Origin: CADCTB01 sp964479465
GTDB lineage: Bacteria > Actinomycetota > Acidimicrobiia > Acidimicrobiales > AC-14
Length of the DNA stretch: 64,000 nt
Direction of reading: 5' to 3'
Assembly (NCBI GenBank): GCA_964479465.1
Contig: CAYZMG010000009.1
Span: 1-64,000, forward strand
Positions 33,981 through 42,269 of the stretch are shown here, one piece after another. The notes beneath the pieces are model-generated. The model was not told where the DNA came from. It saw nothing but the letters and a program-made list of their open reading frames with translations, and ran no database searches. Both the position numbers and the translations under genes were made by a program. The first letter of the stretch is position 1; every line of letters begins with the position of its first letter.

Positions 33981-34050
33981 GCCGGCCACAGGCCGGCGAT
34001 GTCGATTGCCGGCCCCAGGCCGGCGATGTCGATTGCCGGCCCCAGGCCGG
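33981..34050 (+). repeat. 27-bp tandem repeat with hairpin and in-frame ATG
   Basis: Copies at 33981-34007 and 34008-34034 and a 16-base partial at 34035-34050. Each contains GCCGGCCCCAGGCCGGC (first copy has ACA in the loop), a seven-bp hairpin, then GATGTCGATT. The ATG of each full copy (33999, 34026) is in frame with the membrane-protein gene at 34071 and would encode repeated PAMSIAGPR. It begins two bases after the kinase stop, so it may also act as tandem terminator hairpins. Confidence 0.85.
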
Positions 34051-34058
34051 GTTTCGCG

Positions 34059-34064
34059 TATGGT
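34059..34064 (+). promoter_or_regulatory. Leaderless-type -10 element TATGGT
   Basis: TATGGT, six bases, GTG 34071. This favours GTG 34071 over the repeat-borne ATG codons as the true start of the membrane protein. Confidence 0.5.
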
Positions 34065-34070
34065 CCCAGG

Positions 34071-35951
34071 GTGCGTGCGGGCGTCGCGGTGGCTCGGCAT
34101 GCATCGACGCCCGTGCTGGGCGTCCTGCTCGCCCTGCTGACCTGGCGCCACACCAACTTCGTGCCCGTGGACAGCCTCGACCCGTCCTGGCAGGCGGCGC
34201 TGCACATGGTGGCTCACGACCGAGGCCCCTACAACCGAATCGTGTTCACCTACGGGCCGCTCGGGTTCCTGGCCCAACCCGAGGGCTTCTACGCCTCGAC
34301 GGTGGTGCTGAGCGCGGCCTACGTGTTCGCCGTCCAGGCGTCGCTGTGCGCGGCAATGGTCAGTGTCCTGCGCCGTACCATCGGGCTGCCGGTCGCCGTC
34401 GTCGCCACATTCCTCCTGGTCGCTGTGGCCCACACCCTCGGGGTGGTCAACGCAGCCGTCGTCGCGGTCTTCGTGGCCGCCTTCGGGCTCCTTCGGGGCG
34501 ACCACTCTGTCGGCACCCAACGTGTCCTCGTCGCCGCCGGCGGCGTGGTCGCCGGCACCCACCTGCTCCTCAAGCTCAACACCGGTGTCACCATCTTCGT
34601 CGTCGGCGCGGTGACCGCGCTGTTCCTCGAACGCAGGGCATGGCAGCCGGCGGCCATCTTCCTCGTCACGGCCATCGGGTCCACCGTCGCCGGTTGGCTC
34701 ATCACGGGCAACGCCTTGTCGGACCTCCCCACCTTCTTCGACCGTTCCTGGCAGGTGGCGTCGGGCTACTCGGAGGCGATGACGGTCGAAACCGCCTCCC
34801 GCGCCATCCTCTACCCGGCAGCCGCGGCGGTGACGGCGATCGCGGTGGCGCTGGCATGGGGGGCCACCCGGGGCTGGCCCTTGCATCGGCGGATGGGGCT
34901 GACACTGGCCGGTGGTATGTGCCTCTTCGCCGCCTTCAAGCTCGGCTTCGTCCGCCACGACGGACACGACAGGGAGTTCTTCGGCGAGGTCCTCCTGGTG
35001 GGCGCGGTGCTTGCCGCCTCGCTCGCATCGCTGGCGGCCGGCTGGCGCAACGCCGTTCCTGCGGCGGCGACGGCTGCCCTGCTGACCGCCCACCTCATGG
35101 CCAGCGGGGCCAATGCCCTCACCGGCGTCGACCCGGTCGCCGAGCTGGCGCGCGCCGGTGAGGACATCTCGGTGCTGGCCTCCCCGGACCGCCGCGAGCG
35201 CGCCGTCCAGCAGGCGAGGACGAACCTCCGCTCCCGCTACTACCACCTGACTCCCGCGATCGTCAGCGTCCTGCGCGGCCACACCATCCACATCCGGCCC
35301 TGGGAGGCGGGCATCGCGTGGGCCTACCCGGAGTTCCGCTGGCAACCGGTCCCGGTGTTCCAGGAGTACACGGCCTACACCCCCGCCCTCGACGACCTCG
35401 ACGCCGGCTTTCTCCGCACTCCCGACGCACCGGAGCGGATCCTCACCCAGGCGCTGACCATCGACATCCGCAACCCGGACTGGGAGTCGCCGGCCGCCAT
35501 GGTCGCCATGGTCTGCCACTACCGGGAGCTACTCGCCGACCATCCGTGGCAGGTGCTCGGCCGGGTCGCCAACCGGTGTGGGAGCGAGCGCAGCCTCGGC
35601 GTGGTCAGGACGCGGGTGGGTGAGACGGTGTCCGTGCCCGATACTGCGAACAGCAACGAGCTGGTACTCGCCCGGATCAACGGGCTCGACGACTCGATGC
35701 TGTACGACCTGCGGTCGACCCTGTGGCGGGCGCCCGAGGTCCACGTCAGACTCGACGGTGGGCGCCGGAACCGCCTCGTACCCGGCACCGCCGGCAACGG
35801 GCTGATCGTGCGGGCGCCCAAGGAACGGCTCGGGTTCTCCCAACCCTTCGCCCCGGACTCGGCCAACCTGCTGCGCGTCGAACGGGAGAGCGGCATCGGC
35901 CTCAACGAGAACCTCACCATCGAGTTCGTGGCCGTCCCCGTGCTGAACTGA
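34071..35951 (+). CDS. Polytopic membrane protein, GT-C-like (function unknown)
   Basis: 626 residues. About ten hydrophobic helices fill residues 1-370, with an early extracytoplasmic motif DSLDPSWQAALHMVAHDRGP and FTYGPLGFLAQPEGF. The DPSW...FTYGPLGFL pattern is recurrent in uncharacterised bacterial membrane proteins whose topology resembles GT-C glycosyltransferases. The C-terminal 250 residues are soluble (TIHIRPWEAGIAWAYPEFRW). A lipid-linked sugar transferase is possible but no catalytic residues can be assigned. The repeat-borne ATGs at 33999 and 34026 are alternative starts. Confidence 0.8.
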   Translation: MRAGVAVARHASTPVLGVLLALLTWRHTNFVPVDSLDPSWQAALHMVAHDRGPYNRIVFTYGPLGFLAQPEGFYASTVVLSAAYVFAVQASLCAAMVSVLRRTIGLPVAVVATFLLVAVAHTLGVVNAAVVAVFVAAFGLLRGDHSVGTQRVLVAAGGVVAGTHLLLKLNTGVTIFVVGAVTALFLERRAWQPAAIFLVTAIGSTVAGWLITGNALSDLPTFFDRSWQVASGYSEAMTVETASRAILYPAAAAVTAIAVALAWGATRGWPLHRRMGLTLAGGMCLFAAFKLGFVRHDGHDREFFGEVLLVGAVLAASLASLAAGWRNAVPAAATAALLTAHLMASGANALTGVDPVAELARAGEDISVLASPDRRERAVQQARTNLRSRYYHLTPAIVSVLRGHTIHIRPWEAGIAWAYPEFRWQPVPVFQEYTAYTPALDDLDAGFLRTPDAPERILTQALTIDIRNPDWESPAAMVAMVCHYRELLADHPWQVLGRVANRCGSERSLGVVRTRVGETVSVPDTANSNELVLARINGLDDSMLYDLRSTLWRAPEVHVRLDGGRRNRLVPGTAGNGLIVRAPKERLGFSQPFAPDSANLLRVERESGIGLNENLTIEFVAVPVLN

Positions 35952-35957
35952 TGCGTC

Positions 35958-36350
35958 ATGGCCCTTCCTTTCGACGAGCGCCCGGTGGACGACACTCCCG
36001 TGCACACCACCGAGCTGCCCGATACACCGCAGCGCGACCGGCGCATCCCGGCCGGCGCGTGGATCGAGGCCCCGCCCGAGCTGCTCCGGCTTGGCGAGGA
36101 CATCGGCGGAGGTGAGGCCGGGTTCATCCGCCGCATCCACGGCTGGCTGCTGTGGCGGTCAGGACCTCCGGCCGGCGGCGACGCCCGCTACCTTGCCGTT
36201 GCCGCCGACGCCGTCGGCGTCCATCACGCCTTCCGGCTGTTCCCCGAGGGGTCTGGTGAGGGAGCAGGGCCGAGCGGGGCGGTGCACGACCGGTTCCGGG
36301 CCTGGAAAGAGGATCTCCGTGACCATGCCCGGGGAGAATCCGGGGCGTGA
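35958..36350 (+). CDS. Hypothetical protein coupled to corA
   Basis: 130 residues, no family recognised. Pro- and charge-rich N-terminus, then IPAGAWIEAPPELLRLGEDI, IRRIHGWLLWRSGPPAGGDA and YLAVAADAVGVHHAFRLFPE, a compact alpha/beta-looking core with no signal peptide. It starts six bases after the membrane-protein stop, and its own stop overlaps the corA start as GTGA, arguing that it is translated. Confidence 0.7.
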   Translation: MALPFDERPVDDTPVHTTELPDTPQRDRRIPAGAWIEAPPELLRLGEDIGGGEAGFIRRIHGWLLWRSGPPAGGDARYLAVAADAVGVHHAFRLFPEGSGEGAGPSGAVHDRFRAWKEDLRDHARGESGA

Positions 36351-37318
36351 TCGTCGACTGTTCCGTCTACGACAAGGGGGTCCGGCGCGAGGGCACGCTG
36401 CCGATCGAGGAGGCCCTCGAGGCGGCCCGTATGCCGGATGCGTTCGTGTGGATCGGGCTCGTCGAGCCGAGTGAGGACGAGTTCAAGGCCGTGATCGAGG
36501 AGTTCGACCTTCACCCGCTGGCGGTGGAGGACGCCGTTCACGCCCACCAGCGGCCGAAGCTCGACGCCTATGGCCAGACGCTCTTCATCGTGCTGAAGCC
36601 GGCCCGCTACGTCGACTCCGAGGAGATTGTCACCCTCACCGAGCTCATGCTCTTCCTCGGTGACGGCTTCCTGATCACGGTCCGTCACGGCGAGAGCCCC
36701 ATCCTGGGCGATACCCGCCAGATGCTGGAAGCCGATCCGTCACGCATGAAGCTGGGCCCCTTGGGGGCGCTCCACGCCATCATCGACCGGGTGGTCGACG
36801 ACTACGCCCTCGTCGTACGGGACCTCAACACCGACATCGACGAGATCGAGCGCCAGGTGTTCTCCGACGAGCGCAAGAACCACGCCCGGCGCATCTACCG
36901 GCTCAAGGTGGAGGCGGTCGAGTTCCGCCAGGCGGTCGTCGGCCTCGAGGACCCGCTCGACGACCTGGCCACCGGAAAGGTGACGGAGGCCGACCCCCTC
37001 CTGCTCCACTACTTCCGCGACGTTCACGACCACCTGCTGCGCGTCGCCCAGCGGGTCGAGGCCATCGACAACCTCCTGAGCAGCGCCCTGACGGCGAACC
37101 TCGCCCAGCTTGGAGTCCGCCAGAACGAGGACATGCGGCGGATCTCGGCGTGGGTGGCGATCGTCGCCGTGCCGACGATGATTGCCGGCGTCTACGGCAT
37201 GAACTTCGAGCGCATGCCTGAGCTGGGTTGGGTGCTGGGCTATCCCTTCGCCCTCGTGCTCATGGCGGTCCTGTGCGTGGGCCTGTACATCATGTTCCGC
37301 CGGCGCAACTGGCTCTGA
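36347..37318 (+). CDS. corA: CorA-family divalent cation transporter
   Basis: 323 residues, standard CorA length. A large cytoplasmic funnel domain (FVWIGLVEPSEDEFKAVIEE; HPLAVEDAVHAHQRPKLDAY) leads into a long helix and two C-terminal transmembrane helices with the pore signature YGMNF (GMN at about residue 284), ending in a basic RRRNWL tail. It forms a pentameric Mg2+ (or Co2+/Ni2+) channel. Start GTG 36347 in GTGA overlap with the preceding gene. Confidence 0.93.
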   Translation: MIVDCSVYDKGVRREGTLPIEEALEAARMPDAFVWIGLVEPSEDEFKAVIEEFDLHPLAVEDAVHAHQRPKLDAYGQTLFIVLKPARYVDSEEIVTLTELMLFLGDGFLITVRHGESPILGDTRQMLEADPSRMKLGPLGALHAIIDRVVDDYALVVRDLNTDIDEIERQVFSDERKNHARRIYRLKVEAVEFRQAVVGLEDPLDDLATGKVTEADPLLLHYFRDVHDHLLRVAQRVEAIDNLLSSALTANLAQLGVRQNEDMRRISAWVAIVAVPTMIAGVYGMNFERMPELGWVLGYPFALVLMAVLCVGLYIMFRRRNWL

Positions 37319-37370
37319 GTAGGACTTTCGGCCCTAGCCGGGCCCGCGGGGACACACTCAACTGGGGGAC

Positions 37371-37967
37371 ATGGATCCGGGGGTGTACCTCTACTGGATC
37401 CCGCTGGGCGCCGGCGCCCACGTGGTCCGGGTGTGCGGAAAGGTGTTCGAGACCCTCTCCGCTTGCGTACAGCGGCGCCGGCCCTGTGACCTGTACCACT
37501 CGGCACTCGAGATCGTGGCGCGCCAGGACCGGTTCATCATCGAGCTCACCCCCATCCCCGCCGGCGCCGGCGGCGACCGCGGCGTGGTTGCCGAAGGCCC
37601 GGTGGGTGACCGGTTGCTCGGGCACTTCCGGCTGTTCCGGTACGAGGTCCGGCGGTGGCCTCAGGGAGTGATCCCCGACGTGTCATTCGCCGTCGAAATG
37701 GCGAGGGTGGCGGACGAGGCGCCGGCGCTGCGCATCCTCGACCTGGTGCCCTCCGTCCCGACGCTTGTGTGGGGCCGCGACGAGCTCGGCGCCGGCGACA
37801 TGTGGAACTCCAACTCGGTCATCTCGTGGCTGCTGGCGCGCGCCGGCATCGACGTCTCGGCGCTCGGGCCGCCGGCGGGTGGTCGTGCCCCCGGATGGGA
37901 CGCCGGCCTCGTCGCCGCCCACCGACCCGGGAACTATCGCCGGTCCCGGGGCGTCGAAGCTGCGTGA
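37371..37967 (+). CDS. Conserved actinobacterial hypothetical protein
   Basis: 198 residues. Conserved-looking blocks: YLYWIPLGAGAHVVRVCGKV, LYHSALEIVARQDRFIIELT, GHFRLFRYEVRRWPQGVIPD and VWGRDELGAGDMWNSNSVIS followed by WLLARAGIDV. I recall this pattern from several actinobacterial genomes; the His plus Asn-Ser-Asn-Ser block is reminiscent of NlpC/P60-like or lecithin-retinol-acyltransferase-type proteins, but no function is assigned. GGGGG ribosome-binding site before ATG 37371; ends in a GTGA overlap with the secreted-protein gene. Confidence 0.78.
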   Translation: MDPGVYLYWIPLGAGAHVVRVCGKVFETLSACVQRRRPCDLYHSALEIVARQDRFIIELTPIPAGAGGDRGVVAEGPVGDRLLGHFRLFRYEVRRWPQGVIPDVSFAVEMARVADEAPALRILDLVPSVPTLVWGRDELGAGDMWNSNSVISWLLARAGIDVSALGPPAGGRAPGWDAGLVAAHRPGNYRRSRGVEAA

Positions 37968-38518
37968 CAAAGCGCGGGATCCTGAGGTCGGCACTGGCGG
38001 TGCTCTTGGCTACGGGCGGGGTGCTCGCCGTCGGGGCCGGTCCGGCGTTCGCCTGCAGCTGCCGGGCCGGCGTGGCGGTCGAGGAGTCGTTGGCGGAGAG
38101 CGATGGCGCCTTCGTCGGCGTCTTCACCGGCCGCGACGACCCCCTCGGCCAGGGCGACATCGTCAGCTCCGGGCGGCGCGTGCTGAACCACTTCCAGGTC
38201 GAGCGCCCCGTGAAGGGCGACATCGGCGAGCGGGTCGATGTGACGGCAGCCGCCAGCGGCGCGTCATGTGGCCTCGAGCTCCAGGTCGGCCAGCGCACCG
38301 GCCTGCTCCTGCGCCGCGACGCCGGTAGTGGAAGCTGGACCTCGGGGCTCTGCTCCCAGGTCGAGCCCCAGGCGTTGCTGGCGTTCGCTCCGGCGGCGGC
38401 CACCGGATCGGACGCCGGCGGCGGTGCCGACTGGGGCCTCATCGTGCTGCTGGGCCTCCTGGTACTGGCAGTTGCCGGCGCGGTGGTGCTGGAAGTGGTT
38501 CACCGGCGCGCTCCCTGA
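37964..38518 (+). CDS. Secreted/membrane-anchored TIMP-like (NTR) protein
   Basis: 184 residues. A signal peptide (MTKRGILRSALAVLLATGGV...GPAFA) ends immediately before CSCRAG; a mature N-terminal Cys-x-Cys is the hallmark of TIMP/netrin-like (NTR) domains. Then come FVGVFTGRDD, VERPVKGDIGERVDVT, SCGLELQVGQRTGLLL and a late CSQ, an OB-fold-like disulfide-bonded domain. One C-terminal transmembrane helix (WGLIVLLGLLVLAVAGAVVL) anchors it outside the cell. Role unknown. Its last 80 bases overlap the convergent yoaK-like gene. Confidence 0.82.
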   Translation: MTKRGILRSALAVLLATGGVLAVGAGPAFACSCRAGVAVEESLAESDGAFVGVFTGRDDPLGQGDIVSSGRRVLNHFQVERPVKGDIGERVDVTAAASGASCGLELQVGQRTGLLLRRDAGSGSWTSGLCSQVEPQALLAFAPAAATGSDAGGGADWGLIVLLGLLVLAVAGAVVLEVVHRRAP

Positions 38519-39164
38519 CCGCGCACACCCCGACCACCACCAGTGGCAGGGCGATGGCCCAGAAGTTCATCCGGTGGACGGCCACCCCGCCGAGGCCGGC
38601 GCCGGCGGCGAAGGCGACGACGGCCCGGCCCAGCGTCCGGACCTGGGCGCGCAGGCGGGAGCGGTCATCGCTGGAGTGCTGGCGGAACAGCACCTGGGCC
38701 CCGTCCATGCCGAGAAGGGTGAGCGTCCCCGTCACCATGGTCGTCGGATAGGCGTAGCCGGCGAGCCGGCTGACCACGCTCTGGGCGGCCATGGCGAGCA
38801 CGCCGGCGCCGGTCACGATCGTCTGGGTGACGAGGGTGGAGCTGTCCGGCCCGGGGATGAGGCTGACTCCGAGGACCAGGAACCCGCCCAGCAGAACCGC
38901 CTCCACCGCCAGGACGGTCGGAAGGACCCGGGACGGATCACGGCGACGGACCTGGCCGGCCACGCCGGCGACAGCCACCACTGCAGCCAGCCACAACGGC
39001 ACCATGAGGAGCGCCGGCAGGGCGTGCAGGCCGCCATGGGCGGCGGCGATGGGCAGGTTCCCGGTCACGTGGTTCGGGAACAGGCCCCGGAGCATGACGT
39101 AGCCGACGGCATCGACGTAGCCGCCCACCAAGGCGAGGGCGACCGCCCTCTTCGCCGGCGTCAT
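38439..39164 (-). CDS. YoaK/DUF1275 family membrane protein
   Basis: 241 residues with about six transmembrane helices. It begins with the family-typical GGYVDAVGYVMLRGLFPNHV then TGNLP, the DUF1275 signature, and includes VVSRLAGYAYPTTMVTGTLT. Function uncertain; the family is predicted to transport. ATG 39164 lies in an ATGA overlap with the DUF983 gene, and its 3' end runs 80 bases into the convergent secreted-protein gene. Confidence 0.88.
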   Translation of the reverse strand: MTPAKRAVALALVGGYVDAVGYVMLRGLFPNHVTGNLPIAAAHGGLHALPALLMVPLWLAAVVAVAGVAGQVRRRDPSRVLPTVLAVEAVLLGGFLVLGVSLIPGPDSSTLVTQTIVTGAGVLAMAAQSVVSRLAGYAYPTTMVTGTLTLLGMDGAQVLFRQHSSDDRSRLRAQVRTLGRAVVAFAAGAGLGGVAVHRMNFWAIALPLVVVGVCAVRERAGEPLPAPPRRQLPVPGGPAAR

Positions 39165-39589
39165 GGCCGTGCGTCCGCCGGCTCGACCGCGTCCGCCGGG
39201 CGCATGATCAGCTCGATCGCCACCCAGAGCGTCTTGGAGAAGGGGTAGAAGACCAGCGGCGCCAGCACCGCGCCGGCCACGCCGCCGGCGATGACCGGCA
39301 GGAGGCCGGCGTCAGGGTTCCCGGCGAGCAGGACGATCGCCGGCACGATGGCGAGCAGCACCACGAAGACCTGGGCGATCACCAGGTTCATCACGTAGGC
39401 GCCGAGGAAGAAGCCCTCCTCGCGCTCGAAGCGGTAGCCGCACCCCGGGCAGGTCGGGGCCATCCGGACCCACCCGGTGAACAGCCCTCCTTTCCCGCAG
39501 GAGGCACAGCGCTTGGCCGCACCCCGCAGGACCATCCGGGTGGGCGAAAGCCCGACCCCACTCCGAACGCTTCTCTCGATCGTTTCCAT
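39161..39589 (-). CDS. DUF983 membrane protein
   Basis: 142 residues. An N-terminal zinc-ribbon (RCASCGKGGLF...CPGCGYRFEREEGFFLGAYV) precedes two transmembrane helices (about 60-85 and 95-120). The family is widespread in aerobic bacteria and sometimes found beside cytochrome oxidase genes, which are absent here. ATG 39589 was chosen (GACGAT six bases upstream); an ATG 60 bases further upstream is possible. Confidence 0.86.
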   Translation of the reverse strand: METIERSVRSGVGLSPTRMVLRGAAKRCASCGKGGLFTGWVRMAPTCPGCGYRFEREEGFFLGAYVMNLVIAQVFVVLLAIVPAIVLLAGNPDAGLLPVIAGGVAGAVLAPLVFYPFSKTLWVAIELIMRPADAVEPADARP

Positions 39590-39619
39590 GACCGCATCGT
39601 CGGAGCCGGCATTGCGTAC

Positions 39620-39667
39620 CCGTTGCGTGGCCGGCGGGGAGCGGCGCAACGGCCCTGCAACGGCCCT
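39620..39667. promoter_or_regulatory. Inverted and direct repeats upstream of the ABC importer
   Basis: CCGTTGCG (39620-39627) and CGCAACGG (39645-39652) form an eight-base inverted repeat 17 bases apart; the right arm runs into two direct copies of CAACGGCCCT (39647-39656, 39658-39667; 11-bp period). Clustered CAACGG units in the divergent region between DUF983 and the importer look like an operator. No regulator gene is adjacent. Confidence 0.4.
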
Positions 39668-39725
39668 TCGTAGAACTGGGTCGGCAAGCGAACGTCACCC
39701 GCAACCACTCCGGAAGGAACCGCAC

Positions 39726-40727
39726 ATGAAGCTGTCCCGAATCTCCAGGCCCGCCCGCACCACGGTCGCCGCCGTGCTCGCTCTCGGCCTGACTGCCGCC
39801 GCCTGCGGTGGCGCCGCCTCCGACAACAGCAACGCGACCAGCAGTCCCACCACCGTCGCCGGCCCCACGACCCTCCGGGTCGCCTACGTGCCGGCGACCA
39901 CCGTGCTGCCGCTGCACGTCGCCCAGGCCCAGGGCTTCTTCGCCCAGAACAACCTAAACGTGACCCTCACCGAGGCGGCCAACATCTCCGACATCCCGGC
40001 CACCCTGGGCCGCCAGTTCGACCTGGCGCTGGGCGTTCCCACGGACCTCATACGGGCCGGCGCCGCCGGCGTCGACGTCGTCCAGGCCGCCGGCAACACC
40101 AACAGCACCAAGGAGAACCCCTTCGTCAAGCTGATCGTCAAGGCTGACTCCGGCATCACCGACGTCTCCCAGCTCAAGGGCAAGACCCTCGGCACGCCCA
40201 CGCTCAGCGGCGTCATCCACGCCGCGGTCAAGTACTGGGCCCAGCAGAATGGCGTGAACCCGGCCGACATCGGCGGGGTCGAGGCGCCCACGCCGAACCT
40301 GCCCGACCAGCTCAAGGCGGGCAAGATCGACGGTGTCGAGGCTCTCGAGCCCATCGCCAGCACGATGATCAGGGCCGGCAACGTCTCCATCGGCGCCCCG
40401 TTCGACTCCATCGCCGACACCCTGGCTACCAACTTCTGGCTGGCGCAGGGATCGTGGGCCGGCAAGAACCGTGACGCCGTCGACCGCTTCGTCACATCCC
40501 TGAAGCAGGGTCAGGCCTTCATCGAGTCCAACCCCGTCGAGGCCCGCCGCATCCTGCAGGAGTACACCAAGCTCCCCGAGGCCGTGGCGTCGACCGTCCC
40601 CCTGCCCACCTACAACTTCGACATCCGGGCCGGCGACCTCGACATCTGGGTGAAGGTCCTCAAGGACATCGGCGAGTTCAACGGCCAGGTCGACACCCGC
40701 AAGCTCGTCCTCTCCGCCGGCAAGTGA
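39726..40727 (+). CDS. ABC transporter substrate-binding lipoprotein (NrtA/SsuA/TauA-like)
   Basis: 333 residues. A signal peptide ends in lipobox LTAAACGG, so the mature protein is a lipid-anchored receptor. The NMT1/SsuA-type fold is seen in LPLHVAQAQGFFAQNNLNVT, LKGKTLGTPTLSGVIHAAVK and PDQLKAGKIDGVEALEPIAS. Such proteins bind nitrate, sulfonates, taurine, hydroxymethylpyrimidine or related small molecules; the ligand cannot be told. GGAAGG ribosome-binding site. First gene of a five-gene operon with ATPase, two permeases and a VOC enzyme. Confidence 0.9.
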   Translation: MKLSRISRPARTTVAAVLALGLTAAACGGAASDNSNATSSPTTVAGPTTLRVAYVPATTVLPLHVAQAQGFFAQNNLNVTLTEAANISDIPATLGRQFDLALGVPTDLIRAGAAGVDVVQAAGNTNSTKENPFVKLIVKADSGITDVSQLKGKTLGTPTLSGVIHAAVKYWAQQNGVNPADIGGVEAPTPNLPDQLKAGKIDGVEALEPIASTMIRAGNVSIGAPFDSIADTLATNFWLAQGSWAGKNRDAVDRFVTSLKQGQAFIESNPVEARRILQEYTKLPEAVASTVPLPTYNFDIRAGDLDIWVKVLKDIGEFNGQVDTRKLVLSAGK

Positions 40728-41536
40728 CGGCTCCGGTGCTCGCTCCGACCATGACCGGCACGTTCCAATGTAACGACGCACTCAGCTACGACGCTCGGGC
40801 CGTCGGCGCCGTCATCGACTCCCGCCCCATCCTCGACGACGTGAACCTGCAGGTCCGTGCCGGCGAGTTCCTCACCATCATGGGCCGGTCCGGCACCGGA
40901 AAGACCACGCTCCTGCGGGTGCTCGGGGGCCTGCTCGACCCGACCCCGTCGTCGAAGGTCACCTTCGACGGCGCGCGGGTGGACGGTCCTCCCGCCGGCG
41001 TGGTGTTCGTGTTCCAGAACTACGCCGCGTCCCTTCTCCCCTGGCGGACCGTCGCCGGCAACGTCGGCCTCGGCCTCGAGGGCCACACCTCCAAGGAGGA
41101 GCGCAAGGACCGCATCGCCGAGGCGCTGGCCATGGTCGGCCTGGCCGACCGGGCCAAGGACTACCCGTGGCGGCTCTCGGGCGGCATGCAGCAAAGGGTG
41201 CAACTGGCCCGGGCGCTGGCCATGCGCCCGTCCGTCCTGCTCATGGACGAGCCGTTCGGGGCCCTCGACGCCATGACCAAGGCGACCCTCCAGGACGAGC
41301 TGCTGCAGGTGCAGGAGCGCACCGGGGCCACCGTGGTCTTTGTCACCCACGACGTCGACGAGGCCGTGTACCTGAGCGACCGGATCGTCGTCCTGGAGGG
41401 CGTCCCCGCCACCGTGGCCCATGAGCTCGAGGTCGACCTCCCCCGCCCCCGCCACCAGCTGGCCACCAAGGAGGAGCCGGAGTTCCTCCGGCTGCGCCGG
41501 TCCGTCTACGACGCCATCACCGACTCCGATGGCTAG
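40724..41536 (+). CDS. ABC importer ATP-binding protein (NrtD/SsuB-like)
   Basis: 270 residues, GTGA overlap with the receptor gene. Complete ABC motifs: GRSGTGKTT, Q-loop VFQNYAASLLPWRTV, signature LSGGMQQRVQLARAL, Walker B VLLMDEPFGALD and H-loop FVTHDVDEAVYLSDR. It powers the importer with the two adjacent permeases. The start could also be the ATG ten codons in. Confidence 0.92.
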   Translation: MTAPVLAPTMTGTFQCNDALSYDARAVGAVIDSRPILDDVNLQVRAGEFLTIMGRSGTGKTTLLRVLGGLLDPTPSSKVTFDGARVDGPPAGVVFVFQNYAASLLPWRTVAGNVGLGLEGHTSKEERKDRIAEALAMVGLADRAKDYPWRLSGGMQQRVQLARALAMRPSVLLMDEPFGALDAMTKATLQDELLQVQERTGATVVFVTHDVDEAVYLSDRIVVLEGVPATVAHELEVDLPRPRHQLATKEEPEFLRLRRSVYDAITDSDG

Positions 41537-42269
41537 GCGCGTGAACTGGTCGGGGCTGTTCACCATGCTCGGCTTCCTCGGGCTCTGGGAGGTCGCGGTG
41601 CGGACCGGAGCCGTCGAGTTCCAGTACCTGCCGGCGCCCTCCGCGATCGGCGGGGGCATCGGCGCCGTCATCTCCTCCGGCGAGCTGGCGACCGCCACGC
41701 TGCACACCCTGCGGGTGACGCTGCTCGGCTGGCTGCTCGCCTCCGTCCTCGGCGCCGGCCTGGGTGTCGTGCTCGGCGTGTCGAACACCGCCTGGCGCTA
41801 CTCCATGGCCAGCATCGAGGTGATGCGGGCCATCCCGCCGGTCACGCTCGTGCCCGTTGCCCTGCTGGTGTTCGGGTTCTCTGTGCGAATGGAGCTCACG
41901 ATCATCCTCTTCGTCAGCGCCTGGCCGGTGCTGGTCAACACCATCGACGGCGTGCGCGGCGTTCGCTCGGAGCTCCTCGACGTGGCCCGGATGTTGCGGC
42001 TGGCGCCGACGGTTCGCCTTCGCAAGATTCTGCTGCCGGCGGCCCTGCCTTCCATCGTGGTCGGGCTGCGCCTCGCCCTTTCGCTGTCCTTGGTCCTCGC
42101 CGTGGTCGCCGAGATGATCGGCAACCCGAGCGGCCTGGGGAACGCCCTCGTCCGGTCCTCGCAGGCGCTGCGGCCGGAGGAGATGTTCGCCTACGTCTTC
42201 GCCATCGGCGTGCTGGGCGTCGCTCTCAACGCCGGCCTCCAGCGACTGGTCGCCAAGGTGCAGCCATGA
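41529..42269 (+). CDS. ABC importer permease 1 (SsuC-like)
   Basis: 246 residues with about six transmembrane helices and the EAA-type coupling loop around SELLDVARMLRLAPTVRLRK followed by ILLPAALPSI. It begins eight bases inside the ATPase gene and ends in ATGA overlap with permease 2. Two different permease genes imply a heterodimeric channel, less common in this family than a homodimer. Confidence 0.9.
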   Translation: MARRVNWSGLFTMLGFLGLWEVAVRTGAVEFQYLPAPSAIGGGIGAVISSGELATATLHTLRVTLLGWLLASVLGAGLGVVLGVSNTAWRYSMASIEVMRAIPPVTLVPVALLVFGFSVRMELTIILFVSAWPVLVNTIDGVRGVRSELLDVARMLRLAPTVRLRKILLPAALPSIVVGLRLALSLSLVLAVVAEMIGNPSGLGNALVRSSQALRPEEMFAYVFAIGVLGVALNAGLQRLVAKVQP

